A DNA stretch of 64,000 nucleotides from an uncultured Lachnospiraceae bacterium. GTDB lineage: Bacteria > Bacillota > Clostridia > Lachnospirales > Lachnospiraceae. Location of the stretch: the NCBI GenBank assembly GCA_900315735.1, contig ONAD01000002.1, forward strand, positions 13,060-77,059, in the 5' to 3' direction. The position numbers were made by a program, and so were the translations under genes. The notes below the pieces were generated by a model, which was not told where the DNA came from, made no database searches, and saw only the letters and a list, made by a program, of their open reading frames with translations. Within the stretch, counting starts at the first letter, position 1; each line of letters begins with the position of its first letter. Positions 8,103 through 15,629 of this stretch are shown piece by piece.

Positions 8103-9518
8103 ATGAAAAAGAAAAAGAGAATATTGAGCTTCGGACTGGCAGTGTGCTGTTTCGTCAGCTTATTGGGTATAAATACACAAAAGGTAAAGGCGGCAGAGTA
8201 CTGGCCTCAGGATCCGGAAATCGAATCGCCCAATGCGATTGTGATGGAAGCGAGCACGGGAACGGTTCTTTATGATAAGAATTCCACGGAGCAGCATTGT
8301 CCGGCAAGTATCACGAAGATAATGACCACGCTTCTGGCATTGGAAAACTGTTCTTTGGATGAAGTGGTAACTTTCTCACAGGATGCTGTATACAATACCC
8401 ATGGTTCCGGAATTTCCAGAGATGTGGGAGAGCAGATGACCATGGAAGAGTGCCTCTATGCGGTTATGTTAGAGTCTGCTAATGAATGTGCCTATGCGGT
8501 GGCGGAGCATGTAGGCGGAACTGTTGAGAATTTCGTTCAGATGATGAATGATAAAGCGGCGGAGTTAGGCTGTGTGAATACACATTTTAACAATCCCCAC
8601 GGATTATCTGAAGGAGAGGATGCAACCCTCCATTACACCTGCTGTTATGATATGGCGCTGATCGCAAAGGCTGCTTACGAAAATGAGACCTTCCGTGTAA
8701 TAACGGCAACCAAGACCTATCAGATTCCACCAACGAATAAACATGATGAAATCACCTATCTGCAGAATCACAATGAAATGATTCATGCATTTAAAACCAG
8801 AGGACAGTATCTCTATGAATACTGCGTAGGCGGTAAGACCGGATATACCACAGCGGCAAACAGTACACTGGTTACCTTTGCAGAAAAGGACGATATGACG
8901 CTTATCTGTGTCATTATGAATGCTCAGTCGCCGGCGCAGTGGACAGACAGTATTGCATTGTATAATTATTATTTCGAGAACTTCTCGTTATATAATGTAG
9001 CGCAGAATGAGACAAGACTTGAAAATGGAGAAATGGATACGGGAATGCTCAATACCAATTCCTCCTTTGTAAAGATAGACCCGGCGGGAAACATTGTTCT
9101 GCCAAAGAGTGCAGAATTCAGTGAAGCTACGCCGACAGTAACTTTTGATAATACTTCAGAGGATGTGCTGGCAAATATTGATTATACTTTTGCCGGACAT
9201 GATGTAGGTGGAGCCAATATCGTATCCACCGGAGTGAAAGCAGATACCTTCTCCTTTGATAATGTAAAAGAAGAAGAGACTTCGACAGAAACAGCAACCA
9301 CCACAAAGCATAAGTTCCAGATTAATATCTGGAAGGTGTTACTTGGAATTCTTGGAGTCGTTGCACTTGTGGTCATAGTATTTTTGATTCGAAGGTTTGT
9401 AGATAATTTCTATATTATCAGACACAAATATTTCTCAAAGAGCAAACCGGACAAGCGTTATAAAACCATAAAGAGAAACTACCGCAGCAAGAGAAGACGG
9501 CGCAGAAGAAGAAAATAG
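8103..9518 (+). CDS. Serine-type D-Ala-D-Ala carboxypeptidase (DacA/DacF-like)
   Basis: This is a 471-residue protein with a signal peptide (residues about 1-31). The three penicillin-binding motifs are in order: SITK (in CPASITKIMTTLL), SAN (in ESANECAYA) and KTG (in VGGKTGYTTAANST). It should trim the terminal D-Ala from peptidoglycan pentapeptides outside the membrane. Near residue 410 there is a membrane segment (VLLGILGVVALVVIVFLI), and the C-terminus is an extremely basic tail (KRRRRRRRK) that should face the cytoplasm. Most family members end in an amphipathic helix, so this bitopic, Arg-tailed form is a variation. It is transcribed alone and followed by a palindromic terminator. Confidence 0.95.
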   Translation: MKKKKRILSFGLAVCCFVSLLGINTQKVKAAEYWPQDPEIESPNAIVMEASTGTVLYDKNSTEQHCPASITKIMTTLLALENCSLDEVVTFSQDAVYNTHGSGISRDVGEQMTMEECLYAVMLESANECAYAVAEHVGGTVENFVQMMNDKAAELGCVNTHFNNPHGLSEGEDATLHYTCCYDMALIAKAAYENETFRVITATKTYQIPPTNKHDEITYLQNHNEMIHAFKTRGQYLYEYCVGGKTGYTTAANSTLVTFAEKDDMTLICVIMNAQSPAQWTDSIALYNYYFENFSLYNVAQNETRLENGEMDTGMLNTNSSFVKIDPAGNIVLPKSAEFSEATPTVTFDNTSEDVLANIDYTFAGHDVGGANIVSTGVKADTFSFDNVKEEETSTETATTTKHKFQINIWKVLLGILGVVALVVIVFLIRRFVDNFYIIRHKYFSKSKPDKRYKTIKRNYRSKRRRRRRRK

Positions 9519-9562
9519 TCTCAAAAATTACAATAGAACAATTGAAAAAGACAAGAATAAAA

Positions 9563-9598
9563 AAAACGACAATATTTAAATTTAAATATTGTCGTTTT
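9563..9598. terminator. Perfect 36-bp palindromic terminator
   Basis: Arms AAAACGACAATATTTAAA (9563-9580) and its exact complement (9581-9598) form a loopless palindrome rich in A/T, with A and T tracts at both ends, so it can terminate in both directions. Confidence 0.7.
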
Positions 9599-9645
9599 AC
9601 TTTACCTTGGACATTAACGTCAGGACAAGCTATATTCTGATAATT

Positions 9646-9726
9646 TGTGGATAATTTCATTATTATTCTGTTATTGTAGCAGAGTTATCCACACTATTTG
9701 GATAATTATCATCAATTTGTGGATAA
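9646..9726. promoter_or_regulatory. DnaA-box cluster
   Basis: Three exact DnaA boxes (TTATCCACA or its complement TGTGGATAA) lie at 9646-9654 (minus), 9685-9693 (plus) and 9718-9726 (minus). A one-mismatch copy, TTTGGATAA, lies at 9697-9705. The last box overlaps the 3' end of the adjacent gene. There is no dnaA, dnaN or plasmid rep gene nearby. Confidence 0.6.
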
Positions 9727-10224
9727 CAGAGTCTGCAGGTAGGAAATGATACGGCTGCGCTCTCTTGTATAGATAATAATGCCGTTATAAGCCTTTACCA
9801 TAGTATCATAATGTCCCTTTAAACTGATGGAAGAGCTTAAGGTATACATGAGATAATCGGCAAGCTCGGTTGGTACTTCAATCAGCAGCGGTTCGGATTC
9901 TTCCAGACTCTTTAAGGAAGCTTCACCGGATTGCAGCAGGCGGCTGATTTCTTTATCCTGCTCAAACTGCTCAGATGTTTTATTTACAATAAAGTAACCC
10001 TTTTCATCCCGGGGCATATCCATTGCTTTGATGGCACGCTGCACCTGTTTGGTCAGTGCATCGGAGGCAGGATAGAGGGACTGGAAATATCCCATAAAAT
10101 CCGAAGCCTGTCGGAAGTGTTCATTACAGCCCTTTTCCAAGACTTCCGTAACCAGAATACGTTTGATAATCTTCTGGCAGGTTTCCCGGGAAGGGTTTTT
10201 GCGGGTAGAATTTTCTGTTTCCAT
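9712..10224 (-). CDS. Uncharacterised protein, possibly ArgR-like fold
   Basis: I chose the ATG at 10224 because GAGGT lies five bases upstream; a longer in-frame start at 10308 has no clear site. The product is 170 residues, soluble and charged, with no signal or membrane segment. I do not recognise the family with certainty. The segment QVQRAIKAMDMPRDEKGYF faintly recalls the recognition helix and wing of ArgR-type repressors, and the C-terminal part (SLKGHYDTMVKAYNGIIIYT) could be an alpha/beta ligand domain, but this is a weak resemblance. It is divergent from the AbiE-like pair, and its last codons carry a DnaA box. Confidence 0.6.
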   Translation of the reverse strand: METENSTRKNPSRETCQKIIKRILVTEVLEKGCNEHFRQASDFMGYFQSLYPASDALTKQVQRAIKAMDMPRDEKGYFIVNKTSEQFEQDKEISRLLQSGEASLKSLEESEPLLIEVPTELADYLMYTLSSSISLKGHYDTMVKAYNGIIIYTRERSRIISYLQTLLSTN

Positions 10225-10363
10225 AGATACCTCATTTATCAAAAACTGACGCATATTCGAATAGACATATACGACATCAAATATTGTTCCAAGCAAATTA
10301 TACGACAAGAAAGTAACTTTTACAACGACAAATTGAAAAACTTAGGACAAATTGCAACAGAAA

Positions 10364-10392
10364 TTGACAAGCGGCAAAAATTAACTTATACT
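10364..10392 (+). promoter_or_regulatory. Promoter of the AbiEi/AbiEii-like pair
   Basis: An exact TTGACA (10364-10369), a 17-base spacer and TATACT (10387-10392) give a near-consensus sigma-A promoter 28 bases before the antitoxin ATG at 10421. Confidence 0.75.
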
Positions 10393-10420
10393 AGAAGAAA
10401 AATGCGAAGGAGCGATATCT

Positions 10421-11035
10421 ATGAATGCGAAGCAGAAAGAGCAGACCATTGAAGAGATAAAGAAGCTTTTAGAAGAAAATAATGGCATTGTGAAAGCCGA
10501 AAAATTATATCCTTTGGGATTGACATATAAGAGCATTCAGGGACTGGTGAAAGCCGGCATTCTTGATCATGTAAAGAGCGGATATTATTCCATGGGTTAT
10601 GAAGAGAAGCCGCAGGAAGAAATCATCCTGGGACTGTTTCCAGATGGAATCTTATGTATGGACAGCGCCCTTTACTATTACGGCTATATTGAGAAGCGTC
10701 CTTATGAATGGAGTATTGCCATCAGCAAGAATACTTCGAAGTCAAGGTTCCGCATGGAATATCCAGTGGTGAAACCATATTATACAGAGCCGGAGGTCAT
10801 GGAGCTTGGTGTAACGACCATTCCTTTTGCCGGGGGCGAGATGAAGATTTATGAAAAAGAGCGTCTCATCTGTGACTGCCTTAAATATGAAGAGCGTCTG
10901 GAGCGGGAAGATTTAAAGAAGGCGCTTCTGGCATTTATCAATGAGCCGAAGAAGGATATTGCAAAATTAATGGAATATGCCAGAGCCCGCAAGGTTGTGG
11001 CAAAGGTTCAGAGCAGAATTGGAGTGTGGCTGTAG
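10421..11035 (+). CDS. AbiEi-like antitoxin, type IV TA / abortive infection family
   Basis: This is a 204-residue protein with an N-terminal winged helix (IEEIKKLLEENNGIVKAEKL, then GLTYKSIQGLVKAGILDHVK), followed by GLFPDGILCMDSALYYYGYI and YEKERLICDCLKYEERLERE. These match the AbiEi_4/transcriptional-regulator arrangement of AbiE antitoxins, which repress their own promoter and block the AbiEii nucleotidyltransferase. A strong promoter precedes it, and its stop overlaps the partner gene. Because the partner here lacks catalytic residues, the pair may act as a regulator rather than as a toxin-antitoxin system. Confidence 0.8.
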   Translation: MNAKQKEQTIEEIKKLLEENNGIVKAEKLYPLGLTYKSIQGLVKAGILDHVKSGYYSMGYEEKPQEEIILGLFPDGILCMDSALYYYGYIEKRPYEWSIAISKNTSKSRFRMEYPVVKPYYTEPEVMELGVTTIPFAGGEMKIYEKERLICDCLKYEERLEREDLKKALLAFINEPKKDIAKLMEYARARKVVAKVQSRIGVWL

Positions 11036-11904
11036 TGGCAGAGTGCATACTGAGTGAATCATTAATCCGGCAGAGAAGCGAGGATTTGCAAATCCCTTTT
11101 GTGGACCTGCTTCCATCTGCCGTTACCGAGTATTTCCTATATCAGATAAGTAAATCAACATTTGCAGAGAAGCTCTATCTTAGAAATGGCAGCAGCCTTG
11201 GCGTGGAGAATTACCGCAGAAAGAGAGTCTTTTCCCTTTCTTATTATTATCAGGTGATAAAGGATGAGCATTTAACGGAAATGCAGTTAGAGCAGCTTAT
11301 GAAAGAGGTGTTAAGCCGCAAGCCGGAGTACACCTATACGATAGGCAAAGAAAAAGTGGGCAGCTATCAGATAGAAGTGCTGGCAAAATCAAAGGAGCAT
11401 GAAGTTCCCATTACCCTGCGCATTCAGGAGCTTCGGGACGAGCAGATGCAGCCGGCTCATGGAGAACTGCCATTTTTCTTACAGGAGAATATAGTAATTC
11501 AGTTCCTGCAATATCCCTATGAGCAGGTTGTGGCAGAGAATTTCGTGGAAATCTTAGAGAAAATGGAATTAATCAACGACCTGTCCTGCTATGAAGAAAT
11601 CTATGGAATCTTAAAGAAAGAGGCTTTGGATGGCAGAAAGGTTGAGCAGCAGATTATCGAAGTAGGAAAGATAAGAGAGCTGACCTTTGGAAAAGACCGG
11701 CTGGATACCGTCCTTCATTATAAAGATTATACTTATATGAAACGGAAATGGGCGGCATACCTAAAGCGTGAGCGTAAAAAAGAACCAGACTGGGCAGAAG
11801 TGATGACTCTTTTGGAAGCCTTCTTCCCACCGGTCTGGCGTGCGATTATCAAAGATGAAATTTTTATCGGAGACTGGATGCCGGAACTGTGCCGTTTCCT
11901 TTAA
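11035..11904 (+). CDS. AbiEii-like nucleotidyltransferase with lost catalytic motif
   Basis: I chose the GTG at 11035 (TAGTG overlap with the antitoxin stop) because GGAG at 11021-11024 is ten bases upstream; GTG 11026 is too close to that site. Homology to AbiEii toxins is seen in AVTEYFLYQISKSTFAEKLY, LRNGSSLG and YPYEQVVAENFVEILEKM. The family motif G[GS]...R.[ST].D.D is here RNGSSLGVENYRRKRVFSLS followed by YYY. Both metal-binding Asp residues are absent, and the later acidic residue (usually LRID) reads LRIQ. The frame is intact and full length, so this is not a simple pseudogene. Its stop is 4 bp from the convergent mobA stop. Confidence 0.75.
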   Translation: MAECILSESLIRQRSEDLQIPFVDLLPSAVTEYFLYQISKSTFAEKLYLRNGSSLGVENYRRKRVFSLSYYYQVIKDEHLTEMQLEQLMKEVLSRKPEYTYTIGKEKVGSYQIEVLAKSKEHEVPITLRIQELRDEQMQPAHGELPFFLQENIVIQFLQYPYEQVVAENFVEILEKMELINDLSCYEEIYGILKKEALDGRKVEQQIIEVGKIRELTFGKDRLDTVLHYKDYTYMKRKWAAYLKRERKKEPDWAEVMTLLEAFFPPVWRAIIKDEIFIGDWMPELCRFL

Positions 11905-11908
11905 ATGT

Positions 11909-12934
11909 TTAGTGGCTGTAGTCACGGATTAACGTCTTTAAGAAGCCAAGGATAGACCTTGGCTTGCGGGAGTCAAAGCATGGAACTTCCTCGCATTTGT
12001 AGCCGAAATCACTGGCAATGGCAACGAGACCGGAAACCGGATGCAGCGGAGTTTCATTTAATTCACTGCTTAAAAGCTCGATTTTAAAGCAATCTTCATC
12101 CTCTAAATCGCAGGTGAGGATGAGGTCAACATTCGTAATATTGGTAAAATCTTTTTCCGAATCAAAGATGGCAGCTTTTATGCCATCTTTTTTTAATGTT
12201 TCCAATAGCTGATTGCAGAAGGTCTTTTTATCGATGATGGAATCGCCAACAAGTGACACCACGGGAATACTGAAAGCAACGTTGCCTGCTGCCGGAAGCT
12301 CCAGCTCAATGTCTTCATCGAAAAGTTCTCCCCGTTCAGAAAGCAGTTTTAATGCGTGGTAATAGTGGGTGCGGGTATTGATATTAAAAAACTGCTCGTT
12401 CAGTGGAACCGGACATATTTTTGCCAGCTCATCTTCCGAGATGTAGCCGGCATTGCATTTCTCATGAAGCCGGTTAAAGGAATATTGATGAAAGAGCATG
12501 GCTTTTCCAACCTGCGGAATGCAGCTTTTGGAGTAGACAGCAGAGAGAGTCTCTAACTGGTCATTGGCACGGGCAATCGCCCAGATAGGATGTTCCTGCG
12601 GCTGTGACAGCAGGTAAAGTCCCAGTGCCGGCTCCACAAAAGGCGTATCCACGGAAATGAAAAAGGCACGCTCTTCAGAAATCATGGAAAGTGCGCTGAA
12701 GATACCGGACATCGGGCCTGCATTTCCATAGATGTCTCCAATGGTTGTCACCGGAAGATTCAGATGCGTATAATCATTTTTCTGCTGGACAGAAAGATAG
12801 ATTTTCGGAAAATCCGGCTGAAATTTCCGAACCAGATATTCAATCAGGCAGCAGTCCCCAAAAGGGAGCAAAGCCTTGTCCGTACCGATTCTTGTACTTT
12901 TTCCACCACATAATATAACCAGTGCATGACTCAT
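11909..12934 (-). CDS. mobA: MobA-type molybdenum cofactor guanylyltransferase fused to a MobB-like domain
   Basis: This is a 341-residue protein. Residues 1-195 are a MobA domain: LVILCGGKSTRIGTDKALLP is the nucleotide-binding loop, and DIYGNAGPMSGIFSAL plus SVDTPFVEP follow. MobA transfers GMP to molybdopterin. From about residue 220, IPVVSLVGDSIIDKKTFCNQ aligns with the P-loop strand of MobB, but the GxxGxGKT is replaced by GDSIIDKKT, so GTP binding by a normal Walker A motif is unlikely; the C-terminus (VPCFDSRKPRSILGFLKTLI) still looks MobB-like. No other cofactor genes are in the window, so it stands apart from its pathway. Confidence 0.85.
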   Translation of the reverse strand: MSHALVILCGGKSTRIGTDKALLPFGDCCLIEYLVRKFQPDFPKIYLSVQQKNDYTHLNLPVTTIGDIYGNAGPMSGIFSALSMISEERAFFISVDTPFVEPALGLYLLSQPQEHPIWAIARANDQLETLSAVYSKSCIPQVGKAMLFHQYSFNRLHEKCNAGYISEDELAKICPVPLNEQFFNINTRTHYYHALKLLSERGELFDEDIELELPAAGNVAFSIPVVSLVGDSIIDKKTFCNQLLETLKKDGIKAAIFDSEKDFTNITNVDLILTCDLEDEDCFKIELLSSELNETPLHPVSGLVAIASDFGYKCEEVPCFDSRKPRSILGFLKTLIRDYSH

Positions 12935-12991
12935 AACATTTACCTCATGTAATATTTTACCTTCTCAAAAGTTCTTCCATCATAACATAAA

Positions 12992-14461
12992 TCAGTCAGC
13001 CTGTAAAACAAACATATCATTTCTCATATGTACCCGTTCGATTTCGTTGCGGCGGTAGGTCTGAATCAGATAGTGATTTTTCCGGTCAAAGACCAGAGCA
13101 ATCTTCTTCGTAAATGTGGAAGTTCCCGGAGTATATTCAATGATATGTAAGGATGCACGGTACTGTTTCTTTAATTTCCAGATGTCCATCAGACCGATTC
13201 CGCTGCCGCCACTGTCCTTGTGGGTAGTGTGCTGGGTCTGACCGAAATCTTCAAAAAGCTGCACATCAAAGGCATTTCCACTGTCGGAAATCTCTATGGT
13301 GCAACTGTTCTCATCATGGCAAAGGTAAGCAGAAAGGCTGCGCACCTTGCTGTTACCAATGGCAATCATGGCATTTTCTAATAAATCCGCCAGAAGGTGG
13401 GAAAGGTCTTCCCCGGAAATCACATCCTCCGTCATCTTTACAATATCGCCTGTGATGTGCAGGGAAAAGTTGATGTTCTGCGCCAGGGCACGCTGCTGCA
13501 TATAAGTAAAAAGCGCATCTAAGACGCAGACTCCGGTTGTTGGAAGCGCATGTTCATCATGGCGGTAGGAGTTCAGCGTACCTTTCCGATCCTGTGCCAT
13601 GGTCTTTAACTCATTGGCAAGCTGTTCGCCTTTCTTTCTGGTATCACCGCCTGTAGCTTCCGCCTCTAAGTATTCGCAGACAGCCAGCTCCATTGCCGGA
13701 ATCAGCTTGTTATCCTTATGAATAATCTTAGCCAGAGCATCATTATTTTCTTCCAGTTCCCGGATGCGGTTGTCTTTCTCACTGAGTTCATTCTGCAGAG
13801 CCTTAAGCTCCGACTGCCGCAGCTTCTCCAGGTAGTCACGGGTAATCCGGAACCGCCACCAGCAGTAAAGCAGAAGTCCAATCAGGAAAAGGGCGATGAG
13901 GAGAAAGAGGAACTGCATGTCAGGAATCGTATCGTAAAAACTGATTATGGTAACAATGAGCAGAATAAAACAGCTTAAGATGAAACCTGTGGCAGAGGAG
14001 CCAATCTGATAGAGAAATGGCATACCACGGCGGAGTCTTTTGATTTTGAAGAGCAGGAACAGTAAAAGTAATTCGATAAGTCCACCTGAAATTTGGATTG
14101 CAACATAAGGTAAATCATAACGTCCATAGAAAAATGGAGCAGCTACCAAGGCTATAACAAAGGCCACAAGAAGAAAGAGTATATAATAAATAGCTTCAGA
14201 AATAACCAACGTTACAAGACTTAATGAAATTGTTTTTTTAGCAAAATGAGACAATATAAAAGTATTAAAAAATATAATTGCTGGGAAAATAAAAATAAAA
14301 TTTTTAACTTCTAAAAATGAAAAAATTAAGCTTTCTATAAGAAAGATGACTATAAAGGATATTTTATGAAGAATTTTAGGATTCTTCAAATTAAGAAGCT
14401 TATAAAAAAGATAAAAGCTACAAAGAAAGTTAAAAAACCAACGAATTAAATCTTGAATCAT
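12992..14461 (-). CDS. GHKL-type membrane sensor histidine kinase
   Basis: I chose the ATG at 14461 because GAGG lies about seven bases upstream; the longer in-frame ATG at 14473 overlaps that site. About 490 residues. The first 215 residues hold roughly six hydrophobic membrane segments, followed by a coiled coil (LRQSELKALQNELSEKDNRI), a phosphoacceptor region (LAKIIHKDNKLIPAMELAV) and a HATPase domain with LADLLENAMIAIGN, SDSGNAFDV and GGSGIGLMDIW. This is the polytopic peptide-sensor architecture seen in AgrC and VirS. The upstream same-strand gene encodes its probable partner regulator. A 13-codon frame starts divergently 117 bp away. Base composition falls sharply over the N-terminal, membrane-coding part. 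Confidence 0.9.
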   Translation of the reverse strand: MIQDLIRWFFNFLCSFYLFYKLLNLKNPKILHKISFIVIFLIESLIFSFLEVKNFIFIFPAIIFFNTFILSHFAKKTISLSLVTLVISEAIYYILFLLVAFVIALVAAPFFYGRYDLPYVAIQISGGLIELLLLFLLFKIKRLRRGMPFLYQIGSSATGFILSCFILLIVTIISFYDTIPDMQFLFLLIALFLIGLLLYCWWRFRITRDYLEKLRQSELKALQNELSEKDNRIRELEENNDALAKIIHKDNKLIPAMELAVCEYLEAEATGGDTRKKGEQLANELKTMAQDRKGTLNSYRHDEHALPTTGVCVLDALFTYMQQRALAQNINFSLHITGDIVKMTEDVISGEDLSHLLADLLENAMIAIGNSKVRSLSAYLCHDENSCTIEISDSGNAFDVQLFEDFGQTQHTTHKDSGGSGIGLMDIWKLKKQYRASLHIIEYTPGTSTFTKKIALVFDRKNHYLIQTYRRNEIERVHMRNDMFVLQAD

Positions 14462-14495
14462 ACATAACCTCATATAAAAAAAGAAAAAAGCATAT

Positions 14496-14519
14496 AAAAT
14501 GCAGTCTAAAATGCAACCC
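14496..14519 (+). promoter_or_regulatory. Two 12-bp direct repeats (AAAATGCA) upstream of the microORF
   Basis: AAAATGCAGTCT (14496-14507) is followed directly by AAAATGCAACCC (14508-14519). A TATACT -10-like hexamer lies at 14541-14546 with no matching -35, so activator-dependent transcription is plausible. CTGGTAACCAG (14519-14529) is a small palindrome at the -35 position. Confidence 0.4.
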
Positions 14520-14577
14520 TGGTAACCAGTCTGTTTTTTCTATACTCTTCTTACATTTTGAGAAGGAGGAAGAAAGA

Positions 14578-14619
14578 ATGGCTTGGTTTTTAGATTTTAT
14601 AAAAAAATATTTTGGTTAA
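14578..14619 (+). CDS. Candidate 13-residue amphipathic peptide between kinase and regulator
   Basis: The ATG at 14578 opens a 13-codon frame, MAWFLDFIKKYFG, ended by TAA at 14617. AAGGAGG (14563-14569) lies eight bases upstream, an ideal site that no other frame uses. The peptide is aromatic-rich and amphipathic if helical, with D6, K9 and K10 on one side and W3, F4, F7, I8, Y11 and F12 elsewhere. It is divergent from the sensor kinase, and its stop overlaps the stop of the convergent response regulator. Peptides this short cannot be assigned by homology. It could be a secreted signal, a small membrane-active peptide or a leader. There is no AgrB-like protease or export gene adjacent. Confidence 0.5.
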   Translation: MAWFLDFIKKYFG

Positions 14620-15398
14620 CGTCCATCCGTAATCTTTTCCGCATAGAAGTAAATGAACTCCTTAATGGTAGGCATTCCGCGGTCAGGATTAATGTGGGCG
14701 GTGTAGCAGTTAAGAAGAGTTTCGGTGTCATTGGAATTCCATGCGCGGTTAATGGCATTTTGCATGGCGCGTTCCACACTGGAATTACTCTTCTTATACT
14801 TGTTACCAAGAATCTGGGAAATGTTTGTAGTCGGGGCATCAATCGTTATCATAATAGCGTCGGTCAGGTACTTGTAACCAACAACCTTTGGATTGATACC
14901 GATTAGCTCCAGTTCCCGGTGAATTCTGCGAATCAGACTTTGTTCTAAATCTTTCTGGCTATCTTTCATATAAGAAGTGTTAGATGATGACTCAGCAATT
15001 TCAATCATAGGAAGAAGCTGTTCAAGAAAATCAACAGCAGATTCCAGTGAGTAGGAATCTTCATATTTGCCGATGATAAAATCAGCACCAAGTCTTCTGG
15101 CAGATTCCAGAGTAATTTTGCTGGAGTTGTAAGTAGTAACAAGGATATAAGGCTTTTTCTCTAACCCCAGTTTATTTAAGTCAGAGAGGAAAAACAGTCC
15201 GTTTCCCCCGCCATGATGTAATTCCAAATCAAGAATAACAGCGTCAGGAAGCGTATGCTGCACATATTGGATGCCAACATAGGAATTGTTGGTGACGCCG
15301 ACTAAATCCATATTATCTTTAGTTGCAATATAGTTTGAAATACGATTGCAGGTATTCATATCATCTTCAATTAGTAAAATGTGGAGTGGTTTTCCCAT
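14616..15398 (-). CDS. Response regulator with Spo0A-type DNA-binding domain
   Basis: I chose the ATG at 15398 because AGGAGG is eight bases upstream. 260 residues. An N-terminal CheY-like receiver (HILLIEDD, phosphoacceptor in AVILDLELHH, LVTTYNSS, Lys in IIGKYED) is followed by a C-terminal domain. Its pattern GYKYLTDAIMITI, SSVERAMQNAINRAWNS and PTIKEFIYFYAEKI matches the Spo0A C-terminal fold, including the conserved SxVERAxxxAIxxAW recognition helix. It is probably a paralogue rather than the sporulation master regulator, because it lacks the usual spoIVB neighbour and pairs with a GHKL kinase. A promoter and four 10-bp tandem repeats lie upstream. Confidence 0.88.
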   Translation of the reverse strand: MGKPLHILLIEDDMNTCNRISNYIATKDNMDLVGVTNNSYVGIQYVQHTLPDAVILDLELHHGGGNGLFFLSDLNKLGLEKKPYILVTTYNSSKITLESARRLGADFIIGKYEDSYSLESAVDFLEQLLPMIEIAESSSNTSYMKDSQKDLEQSLIRRIHRELELIGINPKVVGYKYLTDAIMITIDAPTTNISQILGNKYKKSNSSVERAMQNAINRAWNSNDTETLLNCYTAHINPDRGMPTIKEFIYFYAEKITDGR

Positions 15399-15474
15399 GT
15401 ACAAGTCCTCCTGATTTATTTATATATCATTTCAAAAAAATAACAATAAACGACGAATCTTTTTTATGAATTCT

Positions 15475-15503
15475 ATTATATCTCAAAAACCCCTTAAAAA
15501 CAA
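15475..15503 (-). promoter_or_regulatory. Promoter of the Spo0A-type regulator gene
   Basis: On the minus strand TTGTTT (15498-15503), a 17-base spacer and an exact TATAAT (15475-15480) lie about 77 bases upstream of the start at 15398. Confidence 0.6.
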
Positions 15504-15536
15504 CAAAAAACAATATAAACCAACGAAAACCAACAA
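15497..15536 (-). repeat. Four tandem 10-bp repeats overlapping the regulator promoter
   Basis: On the plus strand the units are AAAACAACAA, AAAACAATAT, AAACCAACGA and AAACCAACAA, an exact 10-bp period from 15497 to 15536. They overlap the -35 hexamer and extend upstream. One unit per helical turn suggests cooperative binding on one DNA face, possibly by the regulator itself. Confidence 0.5.
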
Positions 15537-15629
15537 CAAAAGTATAAAGTTTCAACTGGAAAAAAGTGGTAAACTACCCAGTAAGGAGTATAGATAAAGA
15601 AATTGAGTTGTGCAAAGTTATTATATAGA

